19,217 nucleotides of DNA from CBDDRG01 sp965232975 (GTDB lineage: Bacteria; Pseudomonadota; Gammaproteobacteria; Pseudomonadales; Porticoccaceae), in the NCBI GenBank assembly GCA_965232975.1, contig CBDDRG010000091.1, positions 1 to 19,217 of the forward strand, in the 5' to 3' direction. The position numbers were made by a program, and so were the translations under genes. The notes under the pieces are model-generated. The model was given only the letters and a program-made list of their open reading frames with translations. It was not told where the DNA came from and did not search any database. Shown here piece by piece: positions 14,212-19,217 of this stretch. Position 1 is the first letter of the stretch; each line of letters begins with the position of its first letter.

Positions 14212-15747
14212 TCAGTGCCGCCCGTGCATGCGCCGGTGCAGCAGTGGCGCCAGCGCCAGCAGCACGACCGACACCCCCACCGCGAGCCAGCCCACCTGGG
14301 TGTACACGTCCAGCATCCGCGCCAGCGCGGCGTCGGGGTCTACCGCGCCGCCGGTCGTCTCATCGACACCGGTCAGCCGGGCGATTTGGCTCGCGATAAA
14401 ATTGGCCGCCGCCGACGCCAGAAACCAGACTCCCATCATCATGCCGACGACGCGGGCGACGCTGAGCTTGGTGATCATCGACAGCCCGACCGGCGACAGG
14501 CACAGCTCGCCGGTGGTGTGCAGCAGATAGATCAGCGCGAGCCAGATCAGCGGCGTCGGCGTGCCGCCGGCCAGGTTGGCGCCGAACACCAGCACCAGAA
14601 ACCCGAGACCAACCTGGAATATTGCCAACGCGAACTTGACTGGCGTCGAAGGCTCGCGGCCGCGCGCGGCGAGCCAGGTCCACAACAGCGAAAACAGCGG
14701 GGCGAGGGCGAAAATAAAGAAGGCGTTGAGCGATTGGAACACTGACGCCGGAATTTCGTAGCCCCAGACCCAGCGGTCCACGACGCGATCGGTGAACAGG
14801 TTGAGGGACGACCCCGCCTGCCCAAACAGCGCCCAGAACAGGATTGAAAACAGCATCAGCGCCGCCGCCACCAGCATGCGGTCGCGCTCGACGGGCGTGC
14901 ACTTGAACAGTGCGTAGGCGACCACTACCAGTAGCATCAGGCCGCCAAAGCCCAGCAGCAGTTGGCCAATTGCCTCCTGATGCTGGACGAGCTGCCAGCA
15001 CACCACGACGCCGGCCACGCCGCCCCCGTAGATCAACCACTCGCGGTTGATTCCCCCGCCGAGGTTTTGCCGCAACAGCGCGAGCGAAGGTGGGTCGGCG
15101 CAGCCGAGCAGATGCCGCTGACCGCGCATGAAGGTGGCCAGCCCCACCAGCATGCCGGCGCCGGCCAGACCGAAGCCATAGCCCCAGCCGTAGGTTTCGC
15201 CGAGCCACCCACACAGGATCGACGACAGAAAGGCGCCGATGTTGATGCCCATATAGAACAGTGTGAAGCCGCTGTCCCGGCGCGGGTCGTCGGGCCCGTA
15301 CAACGCGCCGACGATGGTGGAGATATTCGCTTTCAGGAATCCGACGCCGACGATGATCAGCCCCAGCGACAGATACAGCGCCTGCACATAGAGCGGATCT
15401 GGCTCGGCCCCGGCAACCGTGGGCGCACCCTCAAAGGCCATGCCGAAATGGCCGAGCACCAGCAGCACGGCACCGAAAGTGACCGCCTTGCGCGCGCCCA
15501 GGTAGCGATCCGCGAGGATGCCGCCGATAACCGGTGTCACATAGACCAGTGCCGAGTAGGCGCCATAGATCAGATAGGCTTTGTCGTCGCTGAACAGGAA
15601 GTGGCGGGTCAGGTAAAAGATCAGCAACGCGCGCATGCCGTAGTAAGAAAAGCGCTCCCACAGCTCGGTCATAAAACAGACGAGCAGACCGCGGGGATGG
15701 CCGAAAAACTGAGCTGTGGTGGCGGGTCGTGGTGGAGAAGGGTACAT
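14212..15747 (-). CDS. POT/PTR2-family proton-dependent peptide transporter
   Basis: Members of this family import di- and tripeptides with protons across the inner membrane. The 511-residue product fits the family length, and hydropathy by eye gives 12-14 membrane helices. The family motif ExxERFxYYG is present as ELWERFSYYG at residues 28-37, at the end of helix 1, carrying the proton-coupling glutamates and arginine. The second PTR2 signature region appears as FYMGINIGAFLSSILCGWLGE, and a typical late block reads HTTGELCLSPVGLSMITKLS. Start ATG 15747 gives a 20-residue cytoplasmic lead (MYPSPPRPATTAQFFGHPRG) normal for POT proteins. Substrate and exact paralogue cannot be told from sequence. 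It faces the moxR gene divergently across about 185 bases. Confidence 0.92.
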   Translation of the reverse strand: MYPSPPRPATTAQFFGHPRGLLVCFMTELWERFSYYGMRALLIFYLTRHFLFSDDKAYLIYGAYSALVYVTPVIGGILADRYLGARKAVTFGAVLLVLGHFGMAFEGAPTVAGAEPDPLYVQALYLSLGLIIVGVGFLKANISTIVGALYGPDDPRRDSGFTLFYMGINIGAFLSSILCGWLGETYGWGYGFGLAGAGMLVGLATFMRGQRHLLGCADPPSLALLRQNLGGGINREWLIYGGGVAGVVVCWQLVQHQEAIGQLLLGFGGLMLLVVVAYALFKCTPVERDRMLVAAALMLFSILFWALFGQAGSSLNLFTDRVVDRWVWGYEIPASVFQSLNAFFIFALAPLFSLLWTWLAARGREPSTPVKFALAIFQVGLGFLVLVFGANLAGGTPTPLIWLALIYLLHTTGELCLSPVGLSMITKLSVARVVGMMMGVWFLASAAANFIASQIARLTGVDETTGGAVDPDAALARMLDVYTQVGWLAVGVSVVLLALAPLLHRRMHGRH

Positions 15748-15848
15748 CCGCGGTTATTCCGGGTCGCGAGGGTGCGGCTATCCTAGCAGGGGTTCGCAGT
15801 GCGATCCGCGTTGCCTCGGCGACGGCGCCGGGTGGGGCAAAAACGGGT

Positions 15849-15878
15849 TGGAATCAGCCGCCCCGTATGGCTAGAATG
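15849..15878 (+). promoter_or_regulatory. Candidate sigma70 promoter of the moxR-VWA operon
   Basis: TTGGAA (15849-15854) and TAGAAT (15873-15878) are separated by 18 bp and match four and five of six consensus positions. They lie 43-55 bases upstream of the two possible moxR starts, in an otherwise non-coding gap that becomes AT-rich (TAATCAATTAATTATT) just before the ribosome binding sites. Confidence 0.55.
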
Positions 15879-15911
15879 CTCGATCCACACTAATCAATTA
15901 ATTATTCCTTG

Positions 15912-15935
15912 GGGAGCACTATGGGGAGCACGATG
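15912..15935 (+). repeat. 12-bp tandem duplication carrying two Shine-Dalgarno/ATG units
   Basis: GGGAGCACTATG (15912-15923) and GGGAGCACGATG (15924-15935) are adjacent copies differing at one base. Each copy contains a purine-rich ribosome binding site (GGGGAG when the preceding G is counted) four bases before an in-frame ATG, at 15921 and 15933. The moxR start is therefore duplicated, adding MGST to the N-terminus if the first is used. Confidence 0.85.
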
Positions 15936-16790
15936 GCGACCACGATTCAATTCACCGGTACCGAGAGGTACGTGGCGACAAAAGACCTACAAATGGCGGT
16001 CAATGCCGCGGTCACCCTGCAGCGGCCACTGTTGATCAAGGGCGAACCCGGGACCGGTAAAACCATGCTGGCCGAAGAGGTCGCTCTTGCCTTGGGCAAA
16101 CGTCTGATCCCCTGGCACATCAAATCAACCACCAAGGCCCAGCAGGGCCTGTATGAGTACGACGCGGTGTCCCGCTTGCGCGATTCGCAACTGGGCGTCG
16201 ACAAGGTTCACGACATCGGCAACTACATCAAGAAGGGCAAGATGTGGGAGGCGTTTTCAGCCGACGAGCAAGTGGTATTGCTGATCGACGAAGTGGATAA
16301 AGCCGATATCGAGTTCCCCAACGACCTGCTGCTCGAACTCGACCGCATGGAGTTCCATGTCTATGAAACCGGCGAGCGCATCGTCGCGCGGCAGCGCCCC
16401 ATTGTCATCATTACCAGCAACAACGAAAAAGAGCTGCCCGATGCCTTCCTGCGCCGCTGCTTTTTCCACTTCATCAGCTTCCCCGACCGGGAGACCATGT
16501 TGAGAATCGTCGACGTGCACTATCCGGGCATCAAGAAATCCCTGGTGGACGAAGCCCTCGACATCTTCTTCGACGTGCGCAAGATCCCCGGCCTGAAGAA
16601 AAAACCGTCCACGTCCGAACTGGTCGATTGGCTCAAACTCTTGATGGCCGACGATCTCCCCGACGAAATCCTGAAGCACCGCGATCCCACCAAGGCGATC
16701 CCGCCGCTATACGGTGCACTCCTCAAAAACGAGCAGGACGTACATCTGCTCGAACGTTTGGCGTTCATGACACGCCGGGAAGGGCGCTGA
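15933..16790 (+). CDS. MoxR-family AAA+ ATPase
   Basis: MoxR ATPases act as chaperone-like machines that mature or remodel partner complexes, usually together with a von Willebrand A (VWA) protein encoded next door. The 285-residue product has Walker A GEPGTGKT at residues 37-44, Walker B LLIDEVDKAD with D119 and E120, a sensor-1 block IITSNNEKELPDAFLRRC that includes the arginine-finger region, and a C-terminal lid domain. The start is set at ATG 15933 because MATTIQFTGTERYVAT matches where family members begin; ATG 15921 is equally well placed for translation and adds four residues. The stop overlaps the start of the VWA gene by one base (TGATG), so the two products are probably made in linked amounts. 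The client is unknown. Confidence 0.92.
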   Translation: MATTIQFTGTERYVATKDLQMAVNAAVTLQRPLLIKGEPGTGKTMLAEEVALALGKRLIPWHIKSTTKAQQGLYEYDAVSRLRDSQLGVDKVHDIGNYIKKGKMWEAFSADEQVVLLIDEVDKADIEFPNDLLLELDRMEFHVYETGERIVARQRPIVIITSNNEKELPDAFLRRCFFHFISFPDRETMLRIVDVHYPGIKKSLVDEALDIFFDVRKIPGLKKKPSTSELVDWLKLLMADDLPDEILKHRDPTKAIPPLYGALLKNEQDVHLLERLAFMTRREGR

Positions 16791-17974
16791 TGCTACTCAA
16801 TTTTTTTGATGCCCTGCGCAAGGGTGGTGTGCCCGCGTCAATCAAGGAGCTGATGACGCTCTTTGAAGCACTGCGGCAGCACATCGCCTTTGGCAGCGTG
16901 GACGATTTCTATCTGCTGGCGCGCACCTGCCTGGTCAAGGATGAACGCCATTACGACAAATACGACCGCGTGTTCGCGCTCTACTTCAAGGACATCGAGC
17001 AATTGGAGGACTTCCTTGAGCTGCTGATTCCCGAAGAGTGGCTGCGCCAGGAGTTCATGAAGACGCTGACCGAAGAGGAAAAATCCAAGATCGAAAGTCT
17101 CGGGGGGCTCGAAAAGCTCATCGAGGCGTTCAAGGAGCGCTTGAAGGAGCAGAAAGAACGCCACGAGGGCGGCAACAAATGGATCGGCACCAATGGCACC
17201 TCGCCGTTCGGCAACAACGGTTACAACCCCGAGGGCATCAAGGCCGGCGGTGAGGGTGGCGAGCGCGGGCAGAAAAAGGCGCTGAAGGTCTGGGAGAAGC
17301 GCGAATTCGCCAACCTGGATGATTCCGTCGAGATCGGCACGCGCAACATCAAGATGGCGCTGCGCCGGTTGCGCAAGTTCGCGCGCACCGGCTCAGAAGA
17401 AGAGCTGGATCTGGACGACACCGTTCGCTGCACGGCCAAGAATGCCGGGTTGCTCGACATCAAGATGGTGCCCGAGCGCCACAACTCGGTGAAAGTGTTG
17501 GTGTTCTTCGACGTCGGCGGATCCATGGATCCCTATGTGCGGCTATGTGAGGAACTGTTTTCCGCCGTCCGCAGCGAGTTCAAGCACCTGCAGTACTACT
17601 ACTTTCACAACATGATGTATGACTTTGTCTGGAAAGATAATTTCCGTCGTTTTCAGGAGAAGACAGACACCTGGGATGTGCTGCGCACTTATGCCGCCGA
17701 CTACAAGGTCATTTTTGTCGGCGACGCTTCGATGTCACCCTACGAGATCGAGGCTCCCGGTGGCAGCGTCGAGTACTACAACAAGGAATCCGGCGTCGAC
17801 TGGATCACCCGGATGACGGAAACCTACGACAAGGTCATATGGCTGAACCCGGTGCGAGAAGACTACTGGGAGCACACGCCGACTATTCAAAGAGTAAAAC
17901 AACTTCTTGAAAACCGGATGTTTCCGCTGACCTTGGGCGGGCTCGAAAAGGGCATGGCGGAACTAACCAGATAG
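16790..17974 (+). CDS. CoxE-like VWA domain protein (COG3825-type), partner of MoxR
   Basis: This 394-residue cytoplasmic protein resembles the CoxE-like VWA family, in which a metal-binding VWA domain acts with an adjacent MoxR ATPase. There is no signal peptide or membrane segment, unlike the Bat-type VWA partners. Residues 1-120 are helical (FFDALRKGGVPASIKELM; DDFYLLARTCLVKDERHYDKYD), about 121-165 is a charged Glu/Lys-rich and then Gly-rich linker (NKWIGTNGTSPFGNNGYN), and the VWA domain occupies about 230 to the end. Its metal-site motif reads DVGGS at 241-245, with glycine instead of the first serine of DxSxS, followed by MDPYV. Another conserved block is VIFVGDASMSPYEI. The start overlaps the moxR stop and GGAAGG lies just upstream. 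Clients are unknown; no carbon monoxide dehydrogenase gene is in the window. Confidence 0.88.
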   Translation: MLLNFFDALRKGGVPASIKELMTLFEALRQHIAFGSVDDFYLLARTCLVKDERHYDKYDRVFALYFKDIEQLEDFLELLIPEEWLRQEFMKTLTEEEKSKIESLGGLEKLIEAFKERLKEQKERHEGGNKWIGTNGTSPFGNNGYNPEGIKAGGEGGERGQKKALKVWEKREFANLDDSVEIGTRNIKMALRRLRKFARTGSEEELDLDDTVRCTAKNAGLLDIKMVPERHNSVKVLVFFDVGGSMDPYVRLCEELFSAVRSEFKHLQYYYFHNMMYDFVWKDNFRRFQEKTDTWDVLRTYAADYKVIFVGDASMSPYEIEAPGGSVEYYNKESGVDWITRMTETYDKVIWLNPVREDYWEHTPTIQRVKQLLENRMFPLTLGGLEKGMAELTR

Positions 17975-18020
17975 CCTTGCAGCGGTCTTTGTCGTCGCCC
18001 TCCCTATCGGTAATGCGGTA

Positions 18021-19217
18021 ATGCAACCCCCAGATCCCGCCCGCGAGCTGGCGGCATCGGATCTTCGCGCGCTGATAGCGCAGTGCCTGAGCCGAGATCG
18101 CTCCCGCCTTGCGGCGCGATTGCAAGCCTTGGCCTCCGCCAGGCCATCGCCCGAGTCGAACAAGCCGGGCTCGACGCCGCACGATCGGCTCGTCGCCGCC
18201 ATTCACGCCTCACTGGCCCGGGTTGCAGCCCGTCGCCAGCGCGTGCCGGTAATCATCTACCCGGAAAGCCTTCCCATCGCCCGCCGTCGCGACGACATCG
18301 CGGCCGCCATTCGCGATCACCAGGTCGTCGTCATCGCCGGCGAAACCGGCTCCGGCAAGACCACGCAAATCCCCAAAATCTGCCTTGAACTGGGGCGCGG
18401 CGTCACCGGCATGATCGGCCACACCCAGCCGCGGCGGCTGGCGGCGCGCATGGTCGCGACGCGGATAGCGGAGGAATTGCAGGTGCCCCTGGGCGGCGCG
18501 GTGGGCTATCAGGTGCGCTTTCAGGATCACAGTGACGACGACACCCTGGTCAAACTGATGACCGACGGCATTCTGCTCGCTGAAATCTCCCGCGATCGCC
18601 TGCTCAGTCGCTACGACACGCTGATCATCGACGAGGCCCATGAGCGCAGCCTCAATATCGCTTTTCTGCTCGGCTACCTGACCACGATTCTGCCCAAGCG
18701 GCCCGATCTGAAGCTGATCATCACCTCGGCTACCATCGACGTGGAGCGCTTTTCAAGCCACTTCGGCGCTGCTCCCATCATCCAGGTGTCGGGGCGCTCG
18801 TATCCGGTTGCAGTCCACTACCGCCCGCCGTTTGCCGAGGATCTGGACATGAACCAGATGATCGTCGCCGCCGTTGAAGAATTGCTGGCCCTGCGCGAGC
18901 GCGGCGAAATCCTGGTGTTTTTGAGTGGTGAGCGGGAAATTCGCGAGGCGGCGACAGCACTGCGCCAGGCGGATTTTGGTGGACGGACTGGCGGCTTGCG
19001 CCAGCTCGAAATATTGCCGTTGTACACCCGCTTGAGTGCGGCCGAGCAGAACCGGGCGTTTCAACCACACGCGGGCACGCGGGTGGTGTTATCGACCAAT
19101 GTGGCCGAGACCTCGCTGACTGTGCCCGGTATTCGTTACGTCATCGACACCGGTTACGCGCGCATCAGCCGCTACAGCTATCGCACCAAGGTGCAGCGGC
19201 TGCCGATCGAACCCATC
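18021..19217 (+). CDS. hrpA: ATP-dependent RNA helicase HrpA (3' end beyond window)
   Basis: HrpA is a DEAH-box RNA helicase; in Escherichia coli it is linked to mRNA processing and rescue of stalled or collided ribosomes. The frame runs open to the last base, so 399 residues of an expected 1,200-1,300 are present. After a poorly conserved N-terminus (about 1-75) come YPESLPIARRRDDI, motif I GETGSGKTTQ (near 110-120), motif Ia TQPRRLAARMVA, motif II DEAH in IIDEAHERSLNI, motif III SAT in IITSATID, and the second RecA domain with SGEREIRE, LPLYTRLSAAEQN and NVAETSLTVPGIRYVID; the visible end reads RYSYRTKVQRLPIEPI, very close to the E. coli protein as I recall it. ATG 18021 is the first in-frame start after the VWA stop 46 bases upstream. 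Its Shine-Dalgarno sequence is poor. It may be cotranscribed with moxR-VWA. Confidence 0.95.
   Translation, partial: MQPPDPARELAASDLRALIAQCLSRDRSRLAARLQALASARPSPESNKPGSTPHDRLVAAIHASLARVAARRQRVPVIIYPESLPIARRRDDIAAAIRDHQVVVIAGETGSGKTTQIPKICLELGRGVTGMIGHTQPRRLAARMVATRIAEELQVPLGGAVGYQVRFQDHSDDDTLVKLMTDGILLAEISRDRLLSRYDTLIIDEAHERSLNIAFLLGYLTTILPKRPDLKLIITSATIDVERFSSHFGAAPIIQVSGRSYPVAVHYRPPFAEDLDMNQMIVAAVEELLALRERGEILVFLSGEREIREAATALRQADFGGRTGGLRQLEILPLYTRLSAAEQNRAFQPHAGTRVVLSTNVAETSLTVPGIRYVIDTGYARISRYSYRTKVQRLPIEPI

Noticed and set aside
1..19217. CRISPR arrays, rRNA, insertion-sequence transposases, toxin-antitoxin or defence cargo
   Set aside because: I saw no regularly spaced repeats, rRNA-like sequence, transposase motif or defence gene; any ICE cargo lies to the left of this window.

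Overview
The window joins two kinds of DNA. Positions 1 to about 8695 are the right-hand end of an integrative and conjugative element (ICE) of the Tn4371 type. Positions from about 8688 to the end are ordinary, high-GC gammaproteobacterial chromosome. The host call rests on HrpA, TypA, Der, 6-phosphogluconolactonase and a POT peptide transporter that read as gammaproteobacterial family members; no rRNA or other marker in the window allows a genus call.

ICE part (1-8695, all + strand): trbC (5' end cut by the window), trbD, trbE, trbJ, trbL, trbF, trbG, trbI and a small DUF2274 gene, packed with ATGA overlaps or gaps of a few bases. Together they encode the P-type (VirB-like) type IV secretion channel and pilus used for mating: TrbC pilin, TrbD (VirB3), TrbE ATPase (VirB4), TrbJ (VirB5), TrbL (VirB6), TrbF (VirB8), TrbG (VirB9) and TrbI (VirB10). 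TrbB, the relaxase, coupling protein and integrase must lie left of the window. A perfect 13-bp-stem terminator (8436-8474) closes the operon, followed by about 215 bp of gene-free element end.

Junction: the element ends inside zwf (glucose-6-phosphate dehydrogenase). The first recognisable host codons spell FFIRAGKHLP and are encoded by TTTTTTATC, so the T-rich att core is itself part of the zwf coding sequence. Only the last quarter or so of zwf remains here, and it also carries a one-base frameshift just before its natural C-terminus. pgl, the usual partner of zwf, follows intact.

Chromosome part: pgl (+), typA (+, with a clear sigma70 promoter holding a small palindrome), a convergent secreted lytic transglycosylase (-), der (+), a convergent POT-family proton/peptide symporter (-), then a MoxR AAA+ ATPase plus CoxE-like VWA protein pair (+, translationally coupled) and hrpA (+, cut by the right end). 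The MoxR/VWA pair is the least understood cytoplasmic module present. The most notable feature is the ICE insertion that splits a central-metabolism gene.
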